This document shows, one piece after another, positions 12,320 to 24,884 of a DNA stretch of 64,000 nucleotides (position 1 is the stretch's first letter; each line of letters opens with the position of its first letter). The position numbers and the translations under genes are program-made. The notes under the pieces were generated by a model that searched no databases, was not told the DNA's origin, and saw only the letters and a program-made list of their open reading frames with translations. This DNA is from Coriaria nepalensis (taxonomy: Eukaryota; Streptophyta; Magnoliopsida; Cucurbitales; Coriariaceae), in contig CP114483.1 in assembly GCA_027186245.1 (NCBI GenBank), positions 32,893,642 through 32,957,641 of the forward strand, given 5' to 3'.

Positions 12320-14031
12320 CTTTCAAAATACTAATAATTAAGATTAAGGAGGAGATTGATTCGATTCCCAGTGAAAATGAAAATAAGAATGAGTATGAGA
12401 ATAAAAATAAGGATAAAAATGAGAATCGAATGATGGGTAATGTAATGAATGATTCATTGTTGTTCATTTTTCATTGTACAAAGAATAAATAACATGGAAT
12501 GATTTTGATAAATAAGAAGATTTCATGTTCTATGGTTTTATGAATTAAATATTTGAAAATTTATGTAATATACTTATAAAAATTTAAATATTATAAAAAA
12601 AAATTATATATAAATAAGCGAACGATTTTATTTCATCTAAAAGATAAATATTTTAAAATGAATGATTGGTTTTTTATTTCAAATGTTTGAGGAATCAAAA
12701 TGATTCTCTATTTTACGTAGAAACAAACTAAACAGAGGAATGATAAATTATTTTAATTTCATTTTTAGAGAATATATCCAATCACTAAGGGTTTATGAAA
12801 TTTTCTAAATAAATTATTAATTTATTTTAAAATTTATTAAATATTAAGATCTAAATCATAATTTTTTAAAAGATGATCTAATTCAAAATATATAAAACAT
12901 TATAGGGTCTATACGGTATAATTAATCTCTTAATATAATCTCTTTTTTTTTTTTATTATATATAATCAATTGCATAACTAATATATACATATATGTTAGA
13001 TATTCCAAACTTACATGTTTTATTTATTTATTATGAAAATACTCTTACTATATCGTAGAATCTTCACCTCTATACCCCTATCATTCTTAAACATCTATCA
13101 TATTGTATAGGCTTAGCTCCCATAACACCGATATCAGCCTCCTAAACTGCACCCACCCAAGCACGTCTCCCAATTCGTCTATTGTAGTTGTGAATTTGTT
13201 AGATATTAATTTGTTCTCTTTTTTAACAAAGGATATTCAGTCAAAGAAGTGAGTACGTTTTTTTCCCAAAAACAAAAGGGAGGAGAGTAGCTTGGGATCT
13301 TTAAGGTTCAAGGGGAAAGGCAAAACGTCTTACAACGGGACATAGAGTTGCGTTTAAAGACATGAGAGCTTGCGAATTGTAGTAAAAAGAAAACTGTTTT
13401 GTTTTTGTTTGTATTTTTGTATATGGTTTTTTATATGTTCACGAAATCGTCGACGTTCATATCGCTTTCTTGGTCAGTGTTAGAGGGCCATATGGCAAAA
13501 CTTATTAATTGATCCTCATATTTAGTCATGTTTTTTCTGGTAACGGATATAGAGCTATCAACTACACTGTCAATAAATAAAAAACAAATAGGAACAGAAA
13601 ATGATAGTTGAAGTAACATGTCGCCTTGTAAAGTCTCTACATCAGCATAACTAGACTTTGAAAAATTATTGAACGTATTCATATGATTATATAGTAAATT
13701 AAATTTCATTCCAACAACTAACGTCATTTTTATATAATTAGTAATGTAATATACAAAAATAATGTATATAAATGATGTATGTAATTTTCATCGTTTGAAA
13801 TAATTTCTTAGTTGATTTGTGGTTATTGAATGTAGGAGTTATATATCATAAATAAAAAATAAAAAATAAAATATAAAAAGATGGTGTATAGTAAATATAA
13901 CTAGAATCTATAAATAATAAATAGTAAATAATAAATAGTAAAATATAATTAGTAAATAATAAATAGTAAAAATAGAATTAGAATATATAAAATAAAAATT
14001 CAGAATTATCTATTTAAATAAGTTACATACT
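12320..14031. other. Intergenic, AT-rich, low-complexity, no gene assigned
   Basis: A 98-codon open frame on the minus strand (13431-13727) has no recognisable family and no splice partners, and I do not call it a gene. The stretch 13850-13990 is a degenerate TAAATAATAAATAGTA-type repeat. Confidence 0.5.
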
Positions 14032-14873
14032 GGAATAACAAAAACATAATATTAAGAATTGAGAATTAAATCGAGGCATATTAAACAACCGTTTCTTTAA
14101 AACAGATTCACCTTATCACGTCGGTACTGAAAGTGGAACGTCTTCTGTCTTCTAGAATACAACGAAGATGAATAGCAGCTGCGCACCATCGATACTATTT
14201 TGACAAACTCAAGAATGATATGAACTCTTCCTCACTGGAAACTTAAAACTCTAGAGGGAAGGAAAACTGAGAGAGATTTTGTTTTCTTGGTGTGTTTCCA
14301 AATGGAAAAATGTTGCCAATTTATAAGCTCATGAGGGAAGAAAAAATTAATGAGAATTTAATATGTATTTAATACAGATTTAAATATGATAAAACTGAAA
14401 ATTAAATTATATCATTTCATCTTCATACGTTTTTGCAGAAGAAAACAAATTCAGGAAAAGAAAACCGGATAATTTAGGGGCGCCTAGGTGCAGACACACA
14501 CAAGTCAAGCCCAGGTGCAGATGCATATTTGCATCCCCTTACAACTGTGCACAAGAGAGAGCATTCTAGCTTATATTTTATTATGCATAAACAAATATGC
14601 AATTCTCTATAAATACTCTCTCACTTGTTCCCATTTCTACTGTGGGATAATTTTTTCTTCTTCATTTTTTCTACTTTGAACCATTCCAATAGTTGTATTT
14701 TGAGATTTAATTTCTCATTCACCCATTAATCATTTTGAGCATACCATATACCGATTCGAAGCTCTCACGAAAAATAACCCAAATCAACTTTGACATTTCA
14801 TTTACACGAAGTGGGCAACACTCAAAATTGAGCATAAACATAGTATCTTGAAATGCTAATTTTCCAACAATCC
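14032..14873 (-). repeat. Putative 3' LTR of the minus-strand copia element
   Basis: On the minus strand, a purine-rich stretch (ATGAGGGAT) is followed at 14873 by TGTTGGAAAATTAGC, the usual start of a copia LTR. Further in are TATA-like sites (TATTTATAGAG and CTTATAAATTGG). The far end is placed near 14032, where the minus strand reads TGTTATTCCAG-like sequence, but without a second LTR copy this boundary is a guess. Confidence 0.5.
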
Positions 14874-17800
14874 CTCATATGAATGAAATTAACGGATTAT
14901 ATCAAACATATGTTTTTTGACATTAAAATATTTTTGATTTGAAAATAAAGTTCGACAGTTTGAAACATGTATAGGATAGGTAGGTATCAACCCTTGAACC
15001 TTCCATTATAAAAGTACATTGATTTTACTAGCTGATCGGTAGACACAATATCTTTAAACTGTTCTACCATTCATGTAAACAATAATATATTTCATACATG
15101 AGTTTTACCTGACACACTTGAGTTCTGATTATTATATTCATTTTGGCCTTGGATATCTGTCTGGTTCTACAAGAGTTGATAAAAATTATGCTCAAGTTAA
15201 TTCCCTTAAAAGCATCTCAACTTCTCTTTCACATAGGTGATTGTTAATCAAGTGTAATGTATTTTACTCCACTCGAATTTCCCAACGACTAAGAATCATT
15301 AAAAGTATAGCTTATTTTTTTTCTAACGGGCATCACTTTTTTATCATGGAAATGGATAGGAGGATAACCCCCATAGTGATATAATTAAGTCTTATATAAC
15401 TAGGTTGTCCCTTTGAACCTAGATCTTAGGATCTCCAGTCAACTAGATTGGATTTCTATTGTATTGACTTACTTTTTCATGAGTCTTAATCTCATTCTCT
15501 TTGATGATTTTTCAACTAACTCTTTATTTAACCCTTTGGTTAGCAGATTCACAATGTTATTCTTTGATTTTACATAGTCAATAGAGATAACTCCAGTAGA
15601 GAGTAGTTGTCTGATGGTATTATATCATCGACGTATATGTCTAGACTTACCATTATATATATTATTATACATATTACTCTGTGCTCTTCCAATTGCAGAT
15701 TGATTATCTTAATGAATACAAATTGCTAGTACAGGCTTTGACCACTTTGGAATATCTTCTAAGAATTGTCATAATCATTCTACCTCTTCTTCACATTTAT
15801 CTAAAGCTATAAACTCAGATTCCATAGTAGATATGACTATCACAGTTTGTTTAGAAGATTTCTAAGAAACGACTACACCTGCTAGTATAAACACAAAGCC
15901 ACTCACATATTTTGAGTCTTTCATATCTGATATCCAGTTTGTATCTCTGTACCCTTTTAGTACAGATGAATATCTATTATAGTGTAGTGCATAACTACGA
16001 GTATAGCATAGGTACCTTAGTACTCTCACGATTCCTTTCCAATGGTCATGCCATGGATTACTCATATATCTGTTCAGTTTGCTAATTGCATAGGCTAAAT
16101 CAGGTCTTGTACAACTTGTTAAGTACACCAAACTGCCTATCACTCTACAGTACTCTACTTGAGAGATACCCTCGTCTTTATTTTTACTCATGTGCAAACT
16201 GACATCAATTGGTGTTCTTACTACACCAGAATCTTCTTTGCTAAATTTTCCATGAATTTTATCTACGTAACTAGACTGACATAGAATGAGTACGTTTGAT
16301 GTCTTAAATGACATAGACCAATGTCTTTCATATCAAATTTAGAATTTAACATATTCTTGGTAGATTTCACTATCTTATCATCACTTCCAACTATGAGCAT
16401 GTCTTCAACATAAAGACACAAAATGATATATCCATTTTCTGTACTTTTGACATAGACACATTTGTCACACTCGTTGATTTTGAAACCATTGGACATCATT
16501 GTATGATCAAATTCTTCATGCCATTGCTTTAGTGACTGCTTTAAGCCATATAAAGATTTCACCAGTTTATAAACTTTTTTTTCTTGTCCTGGGTTATGAA
16601 ACCTTCAGATTATTCCATGTGAATTCCTTCATTTAAATCTCCATTCAGAAAGGCTATTTTCATATCTATTTGATGTACTTCTAAATTTTGCAAAGTAGCA
16701 ATCGCAAGTATTATTCAAATATAATTTATTCTCGTTAGAGGAGAATATGTGTCAAAGTAATCAAGGCCTTCTCGTTGCTTATATCCCTTAGTTATAAGTC
16801 TAGGCTTGTACTTGTCAATTGACCCATCAACTTTCATTTTTGTCTTGAAAATCCATTTGGACCTTAGTGGCTTACTACCTGAAGAAAGATCTACTAACTC
16901 CCAAGTATAATTTTGTAAAATGAATTTAATTTTACTATTGACAGCCTCTTTCCATAAAAGACCTTCAGATGAATTCATAGCTTCCTTGAAAGTTTGAGGT
17001 TCACCTTCTAACAAGAAAATAAAAAAATATGGACTAAAAGATTTTTTTGTCCTAGCTCTTTCGCTACGTCGAGGTTCAATTTCAACCTCTTGTTCATCTT
17101 CTTTTTCTTAGTCTTGACTATTTTCACTAATAGCCTCAAGTGTTCATTTAGACTAACTTGATTTCACTTGGGATTTACATGGGAATACATGTTTAAAGAA
17201 TGATGCATTTCTAGATTCCATTATCGTATTTTTGATGAATGTTTACGATTTTAGACTCGTGTACAAGAAATTGATGTGTACTACTGTTATTTATATAGCC
17301 AACGAAGATGCAATCAATCATTTTTAGACCTATCTTTGTCTTCTTTAGTGGATGTATGATTACTTTGGAAAGATACCCGTACACTCGTAATAATTTATAG
17401 GAAGACTTGTTTTCTTTCCATAATTCATCTGGTGTCTTTCCAACATCTTTTCGGAATATTTTATTTAAAAGGTAATTTGTCAACAAGATAGCTTCTCCCC
17501 ACATATTCTGAGGTGACCCAAAACCGATCAACATCACATTCATCATTTCTTTCATGGTACGATTTTTCCTTTCAGCAACCCCATTTGATTGGGGTGAATA
17601 AGAAGCAGTGGTTTGATGCATGATGCCATGTTGTGCACATATTTCTTCAAATGGTACAACATATTTACCACCTCGATCACTTCTTAATTTCTTTATTTTC
17701 TTGTTGAGTTGATTCTCAACTTCATTTTTAAAGAGAACAAATTTTTCTAAAACTTCGTCCTTACTTTTCAATAAATACACATAACAATATTTTGTGCTTT

Positions 17801-19349
17801 CATTGGTAAAGGTAATAAAATATTTATTACCACCCTTGGCTTGAATGGATTTAAAATCACATATATCACTATGGATTAAATCAATAGGTTCGATGTTTCT
17901 TTCAATTCTTTAAAATAATGACCTTGTTTGTTTTGCCTCAACACAAGTTTCACTTATGTTTGAATCAATTTGGAAGTTTGGTATGTGGTCTATGTTAATT
18001 AATTTACATAAAGAGTTATAATTAACATGTTATAATCTAGCATGTCATAGATTATAAGACTCAAGAAAATAAGTAGAAGAACTAGCTTTATTAATTTTTG
18101 AGATTACAATCATTACATTAAGCTTGAAAAGTCTATCGGAGACATATCCCTTACCCATATACATTCCACTTTTAGACACAACTACCTTATCAGATTCAAA
18201 GACTACACGAAATCCGTGCTTGCTCAAGAGTGAACTAGACACAAGATTCTTACGGATATCAGACATATATAAAATAGTATTAAGAGTTATCTCTTTTCCA
18301 GAAGTCATCTTTAGAACTAGCTTACCTTGACCAACTATCTTAGATATGTTTGAATTTCCCATAAATAGCTTTTCTCCATTAGTAATAGGTTCAAAAAAAG
18401 TGAACATTCCTTTGTCTAAGTATATGTGCTTAGTGGCACCAGTATCAATCCACCATTCTCTCGGATTGGACCCCACCAGATTCACTTCAGAAACCACAAC
18501 AACAAGACTAGTATTAGAAATATATTGGGTGATTTCTTCCATTAGATTTGCTTTTAGGCTTCGTTTCTTCTTCGGTAGCCTACAATCCGAAACTCTATAA
18601 CCTATCTTGTCACAGTTAAAACACTTTCCTTGGCAGTTTGTTTCTTCTTAGAGATTCCTCATTTCAGTCCCATTTTAGAATTTATTTTCTTGGGACCTCA
18701 AGAATGTTCCACAACATTCGCCTTTGCCACATGTTGAGCGACATATTTCTTATCTAATTTCCTATTATTTTCTTCAATCTGAAGCCTAACAACCATATTC
18801 TCAATGATAGCAGCTATTTGAAAGTTTTCACTTAAAGACATCCTCTCGGCATAAATCGCATGCATATAACTTATAGTTCTTGAACTTGATTGACTATCAT
18901 TTTTGAATCCACCATTTTATAATCAAGAAACCAGCCCACAACAATCTTCTTGGTATCGGCATCCTTGGTCTTATATTTATGGTTTAAGACATCCCACAAC
19001 TCATTTGCTATTTTCTTTGTACAATATATATAGTACAAAGAATCGATCAAACCATTTATTACGTAGTTCAAATACAGAAAGTCAGAATGATTCCAAGCAT
19101 CAACAATATTGACTGCTTTGTCTCATGCTCATCATCTTTGAGCACAAGAGCTATCTCCTTCAAGAATCTAGTGAGATTCAATGTAATCAGGTAGAATATC
19201 ATCTTTTGCAGCCACCTTTTGAAATTCGGCCCATTAAGTTTCTCAAGTCGTTCCCCATGGTTTATGGGATGATCTACAATAGCATATGTTTGAGCAACCG
19301 GCAAGGTTGTCTCAACAGTGTTAGGTTATTGGATACTTTCAGAACTCAT
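14032..19349 (-). mobile_element. Decayed Ty1/copia retrotransposon, minus strand
   Basis: Read on the minus strand, the copia order gag, protease, integrase, reverse transcriptase, RNase H is present but broken by stops and frameshifts. Gag begins at 19349 and meets a stop after seven codons. A zinc knuckle lies near 18588-18629 (KCFNCDKIGYRVSDC, with Tyr where the family has His). The protease motif DTGATKHI lies within 18045-18542, integrase in about 17211-17900 (GVAERKNRTMKEM), reverse transcriptase in 16263-17014 (KSLYGLKQS) and RNase H in about 15470-16314 (SAIGRAQ near its end). The catalytic YVDD-type motif is YVEDML at 16395-16412. A polypurine tract and an LTR follow downstream. A matching 5' LTR was not found right of 19349. 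The element cannot be active as read. Confidence 0.88.
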
Positions 19350-20437
19350 CTATGAAATTCACAGAAGGCTAGTAATGTATTTGAAACAGTCACGGAATAA
19401 TTATTACAACGAACTAATCAAATTTGAAACATTACATAATTATGATCGTAAAACTATTTTACAGAAGTAGTGAAATTTGGGTCATAAATAGATTAATACA
19501 TGAAATGGTAGATTTTAACCTGCTCAATTAAAGACGCTACCCAAACAGTAATATGGGCTCGGGTCGACTAGAGAGAACTCCGAATCGAGGGCTCAGGTTC
19601 AAAGCGTGCTTCGAGCTCATCTTATTCAGATTGAGCCCAAAAGGAATCGGCACCCACCAAAGCCAAGTCGATGAGCTAACCTGCCAAGCTGTCTCCAGAT
19701 GAGACACCCATGATCGAGTGAGGCTGTAGGCCAAAGTCCGAGGAGGTATCATTGATCATGGGTCACGGTTCCACTAACAAAAATCCGGTTATCTTGAATT
19801 GAAATAAAGAGACTAAGACAAAAGGGGACCCCTAACAAGCGTACGTGTCGGGGGTGGGGGATAAGGAGAAATTATTACATAATAATCTCGGAGTATTTTC
19901 TCGAACAAATCAAGTCATGCCAGTATTTAATAGTAAAAAAACACGACTCCGATGGTATTAGTTAAAATAAAATGCTTCCGGGACCGGCTTGAATGTGGGA
20001 AGTGATCCCTGCCTCTCTCTCGGCGAAAGAGGTGAGTGGAGGATGATCTCTTGGGCAAGCTAGTGTACTAGCCACTCAAAAGGGAATTGCCCTATTTAAG
20101 CATGCACTGAGTTTGGATTAACAATTCGACCCTATATAATAAATGAATCGAGTTTGAATTTACCATTTTCAACCCACAACACGTATCGACTCGACGAACT
20201 CATATTGCCACCCTTATCTAAAATCCAATCCAACAAAAATTTGTAATATCCAATTTAAAGACACAAAAAATTATTACAATATGCTACTACTATCTAAATT
20301 CTAACCATCAGCTTTATTATCTAAATGCCAGTTTCTTTTAAACGTCTATTTAATCGGATTACAAGACTAATCCAAATGAAGACTTGCATAATAGCATATT
20401 TGTAACGTCAGGAAGGTTTCTGTAAGAAAATTTCTAG
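19350..20437. other. Copia leader, then unidentified GC-richer repeat-like sequence
   Basis: About 19350-19540 looks like the leader of the adjacent copia element. From about 19541 to 20160 the base composition rises (GGGCTCGGGTCG, GTGTCGGGGGTGGGG, AACCCACAACACG) without any coding signal. This resembles a decayed LTR or another repeat inserted where the 5' LTR would be expected. I could not assign it. The 3' flank of the ELMO gene follows. Confidence 0.45.
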
Positions 20438-22150
20438 CTATTGATACAAGAGATTATAGGCAGGAAGATCTTTAACTTTCCGAATATCTTCTAAACATAA
20501 CTCTCTTTCTAACTGCGTTCTTGTCACCTGCAATACCTCCTGAATCATCAACAAACCGAAAAACAATGCGGTCACATTCTTCCAAGATCTAAATCAACTC
20601 GCTTAAGTAACTAATACTCAGCCGAAATATGCACCATATGTTGCAAGTTTATTGAGTTTAGAGAGAGAGAGAGAGAGTACATTGAACTCCATGTAAGAAG
20701 CTTGCATAGCAAGCCACTGAGCATCCATCATCTCAAAAGCGACACAATATAGTACATCAAAAGCTTCTTCATCTTCTGCAATGTAAGAAAATCATGTTTG
20801 TAAAGGTATAAGTCTACTAAACCTAAATAAACTAAAATTGAACTAAAACTAAACTACACTTTTATAATCACACCTTCTAATAACTTCAAGAAATTAAGTC
20901 CTGGAATACATCTCGGTTTCACTGCCAAACAAAAAATAAAAATAAAAGATGGGATACTTATGACAACAAGAAAATAAACATTTTGTTTTCTTCTGGAATC
21001 TTATATAGTGATTGAAATTACTAACCGGAGTGAAGATCCAACATCTGGATTAGCATAAACGTGACGTTAATTCCGGCAACGGCAAAAGGATATTCCCAAA
21101 TTGCTCGATTACCACCTTGCTTGAACAATAACCTTTGAAAAGCCACCTTCATTTTTCCTTACAATTAGTAACTATATATTTTTCCTTACATATTTCTGTG
21201 TGCAAATAAGGTGGTGACTAGGCCAAACCAGCCACTCCAAAAAACAAAAGAAAATCAACTAGCAAACTTTTTCCTAATATTACCGATGCCTATCTTATCG
21301 GTCCTAAATCCTAATAAATCCTCTTAATTATTTTGGATAAGCCATTAAAGAATCACATGAATAATAAAAGCAGTAGAAGCAAGGTAATCAGCACAACATA
21401 TACCGGGTAAGTCCTAGCGTAAAACAGCAAATTCTCGAGGGAAATGAAACCGCAACCCCTAAGAAATCAGCTCACTGTGAGAAAAAAGAAGTTACTTCTG
21501 AACATTAAAAAAAAAGGAAAAAAAAAAAAACTAGATAAACCAAACTGTTAATCTCATAATATATCATCAATCAAGTCCTACTCATTTTTGTGAAATCTCA
21601 AGATCAAATATTATATACGTAGTTCTGTTTTTCATATGAACATAACAAAAATAGTGATTTTTTTTAATGGAACTGGTACCTAAAATCAGTAGATGGATTA
21701 GGACCTTGCCAACCCATCTCTTTCCACTGCTCGGATATTAAGCCATTTAGAGTGACATTTGGGAAGGCGGTTCGCCATAATGCTCGTAAAGCTTCCTGTT
21801 CAATAAGAAAGATTAAAGATTAATGAGCCATCTAGCTATTTTCCGAAACGACCAGAAAAAAATATTAAAGCCAATATGAATTCGGAAAAAGTACTTGATG
21901 ATCAGGACGAGTTTCATCAAACGGTATTCTCAATCTTTCGTGAAGCCTTTGAAGTCTTTGCTCCTAGGAAAATAGAAAGGAGAAAACTAGGGGTTTAAAA
22001 TCAATATGTTTATCATGAAACTAAGGATATGTTATAAGTGTAAATCCTTATTACCTGAAGGGGATTTAAAGGGTAGTCAAGAGTCTTGTCGCTACATTTG
22101 GTGTTGAAAAGATTGAAAAATCCTCCGAGCCATGATCGTGGTCTAGCCAT
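20438..22150 (-). CDS. ELMO/CED-12 domain-containing protein
   Basis: Eight coding exons join in frame on the minus strand: 22055-22150, 21895-21963, 21680-21795, 21404-21458, 21026-21146, 20874-20921, 20681-20775 and 20438-20539, giving 233 residues. The N-terminus MARPRSWLGGFFN matches the plant ELMO family start. The ELMO core runs from about residue 45 to 200 with EQRLQRLHERL, HQEALRALWRTAFP, SEQWKEMGWQGPNPSTDF, GFISLENLLFYARTYP, WEYPFAVAGINVTFMLIQML and DVLYCVAFEMMDAQWLAM. In animals ELMO/ELMOD proteins act as DOCK partners or Arf GAPs. In Arabidopsis some ELMOD proteins affect pollen apertures. A spliced upstream exon (22251-22359) stays open in frame with this ATG but has no ATG of its own, so I treat it as 5' leader. 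An extended N-terminus is possible. Confidence 0.92.
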
Positions 22151-22250
22151 AGCATTAGCTACAATTAATTACCAGACATGAGCAATCAGTAAATGAGAAA
22201 ACATGAGGTTAATTCCAATCTGTTGTTAAAAAAGAAGATTGATTACTCAC

Positions 22251-22359
22251 TAAAACATTGAGTAAAATGTGATATCACATCAGTGGTATTATAACTATAT
22301 AACCATTCCCTGTCCTCGTCGTTCTTCTTCTGTCTCCAATATACTCCATCCTCATCAAC
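22251..22359 (-). other. Probable 5' leader exon of the ELMO gene
   Basis: The segment is bounded by an acceptor (TGTAG before it on the minus strand) and a donor (GTGAGT after it). It splices to an acceptor at 22158, eight bases before the ELMO ATG. It reads open in frame with the gene (starting VDEDGVYWRQKK) but contains no in-frame ATG. A further upstream donor-like site (GCAG then GTAATTTT) lies near 23250, suggesting a long spliced leader. Confidence 0.55.
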
Positions 22360-23607
22360 CTACATGTGAGTATTTTCATGAGTTCCTTTAGTAATTAAAT
22401 CAAGAACCAAAACAACAATAAACTCTAATGGAATTATTGACAAGCCCATCCTTATTAAGGATAATATGAACATTTGAAACGGGAGTTTGATTTGACATTC
22501 TCTAATAATCTAACTAAAATATAGTTTGCACAAACTCCAGTTTCAAATGCTAAACCAAATGTACGTCTATAACATCACTAGAACACAAAAGCAAGACAAA
22601 ATATATCTCCTCATTGAAAGAAACATGTTGATGAAGAGCCCGAAAAATAAAGTAAGGAAAGAAAATTGGGTAATGGGGTTTACTTTGTGATGGGAAGAGC
22701 AGGAGGAAAAGCACTGCCTTCTCCTTCTCAATCTCATGATTCATGAGCTAACTCACAAAAATCAACAATAGCAATATTCTTCCACCCAAAAGCATAATAA
22801 AGGTGAATGACAAAAGGGAAAAAGATTTAAACAAGGGGGCAATTGATTGATTTGAAGAAAGATAATTGTACCCTAAATCAATCAATACTCTATAATCCAG
22901 CCACCCAAATCATTCCAACTATTACCTTTTTTCTTTTTCCTCTCCTCTCTTAATTCTGTGTCTGCCTAGTACAAATTACAGAGAGACAAAGAATAAATGC
23001 AAAACAAGATTGCCAATAATACTAACGCAATTAAAGGACCTAAAATGAGAGAGCGTTTTGTCCAGTACAAAAAGTTATACAAAAAAAGCAGAGAAGGGTG
23101 AAAAAGTTTGCAAAAAGTGAAGTTGTTGTCTCTAATATGCTCAACATTTACATGCAAGACAACCAGAAACCAAAAGAAAAAAAAAAGAAAAAAGAAAAAA
23201 GACCCCACATTTTTTCTGTAATAATAATAATTAGGAAGAGAGAAAATTACCTGCTATGGCATCTGAGGAAGCATGTTTGTGGAGATAGTAGTGGAGATGG
23301 TGATGGTGTGGTCAGGTGGGGTCCACAAATAGAGGAAGAAGAAGGAGGAGGAGGTGGTTGTGGGGCCAAATTGGTGTTAAGAATTTAGAATTAGAGAGGA
23401 GGAGAAGGAGAAAGAGTGGCATTTTTTTTTTCTTCTGCCTCTTTTGAGAATTGATTGTGGATTTGTTTTTGGGCATGTCTATGCCCATAGGCGTGGTTTC
23501 AGTTTTGGGCGTTGTCCTATTAACAGGGCTATAACGTAGCTCTCGGTTTTGTTTCTTTGGGCCTTTGCTCATATGAGACCATACAGAATGTGGAAGCCAA
23601 ATCCTAG
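22360..23607. other. Leader introns and promoter region of the ELMO gene
   Basis: Between the leader exon and the triplicated repeat I see no independent gene. Purine-rich tracts (GAAGAAGGAGGAGGAGG near 23335) read as CT-rich leader sequence on the minus strand, in keeping with a transcription start near 23250-23400. A 64-codon minus-strand frame starting at 22744 cannot be joined in frame to the ELMO exons with a strong splice site. Confidence 0.45.
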
Positions 23608-23826
23608 GCCGAGTTCAATTTTGCATGCTGTTGAGTGAGCATCCTAAATATTGTACCCATTGCCTTTATAAGACATGTTTGCCGAGTTCAATTTTGCATG
23701 CTGTTGAGTGAGCATCCTAAATATTGTACCCATTGCCTTTATAAGACATGTTTGCCGAGTTCAATTTTGCATGCTGTTGAGTGAGCATCCTAAATATTGT
23801 ACCCATTGCCTTTATAAGACATGTTT
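23608..23826. repeat. Three near-identical 73-bp tandem copies
   Basis: Units start at 23608, 23681 and 23754 with GCCGAGTTCAATTTTGCATG and end with AGACATGTTT. Period is exactly 73 bases and I see no mismatch between copies, so the duplication is recent. Each unit contains CCTTTATAAGA, a TATA-like string. It lies upstream of the ELMO promoter region. Confidence 0.93.
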
Positions 23827-24516
23827 ACTTTTGTCTGTCAAAGCACGTTAACAATTTATTTACTTTTTTCTCAGCGGTGGGCTGCCGTGAGATAAACATC
23901 CGCATAATTAGAATGCAGATAGATGTATATTAAAATTCATAATAATAAAATTAAAAATAAAAAGTCCTTATAAAGGATAATATTAGAAAGAAATGTTTAA
24001 TATAGTTTGATCATTATCAAATAAGGTCCTCATTTTATAAAGTTTAGATTTTCAAGTAAGTGGAGAGTGTAGATACAAAAGTAAGCCGCTAAAAACTTGG
24101 ACGAAGACGGTGTGAGAAGACATCCTACACTTTGAATTAACTGACGATATGTGTGAATACCATATAATTTATAAAATAAACACTCAAATCCTTGCAAACC
24201 CGGACAAAAGTTCAAAATTAGAGTCTATTTCATAGTTTATGACACTTAATTAGAGGAATTTTAAAATGGTCCAGGACCACATAATAATGCCTCCGCTTAA
24301 TTAAGAGAAGAGATGAGCAATTTGATCCCGTCTACCTGATATCCGATAGGTCATATACGAGCAACTTTATTTTGTTTTGTTTTGTTTTTTTCAATCTCTT
24401 TTCGATCGGATATCTGACTAAAACAAAATTTTCGGATACTTTGAATCCTACGTTACAAACATTTGAATTATTACTAATTAGTAATTAATATTGTAGAATA
24501 CTAGAATTGAAAATTG

Positions 24517-24590
24517 AAGCCATCTTGACTCAGTGATAGAGCATTTGGCTTCTAATCATATGGTCCTGTGACTAGATAATTTGTGTATAT
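24517..24590 (+). pseudogene. tRNA-Arg(TCT)-like relic
   Basis: The string TTGACTCAGTGATAGAGC matches the D-arm/A-box region of a nuclear tRNA, and GGCTTCTAATCATATGGTC matches an anticodon arm with TCT in the loop. The T-arm is decayed (CTGTGACTAGATAA where GGTTCGAATCC is expected) and the acceptor ends do not pair convincingly. It may be a dead tRNA-Arg gene or the head of a tRNA-derived SINE. Confidence 0.5.
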
Positions 24591-24884
24591 CAGTTTTTCC
24601 CTCTTTCTATTATGCTGAATAATAATAATCAGAATTAGCATTTAGGCAACTTGTACTTGAAGGGAATCTGAATCTACAAGTGAAAATAAAAAACAAATTG
24701 CAAGTACTTAAACAACTTTGAAAAGTACTTCAAAATGGTATCAGTGCACTAAAAAACTCTCTGATTACACATGGGAAGCCACCTAGCTCTATGTTACAAG
24801 AAAATTGGGAAGGCCTAAGAACCTAAAGAGAAAAAAAAAAAGAAAAAAAAAAGGGAGACAAAAATGGGTGGCTAATTAATGTCA

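Noticed and set aside
13431..13727. 98-codon minus-strand open frame
   Set aside because: No recognised domain, no flanking exons, AT-rich surroundings. Not enough to call a gene.
22550..22744. Possible first coding exon of the ELMO gene (minus strand, starts MNHEIEKEK)
   Set aside because: The strongest donor (CAAA then GTAAAC) gives the wrong phase for the next exon. An in-phase donor is weak. The family start MARPRSW downstream is sufficient.
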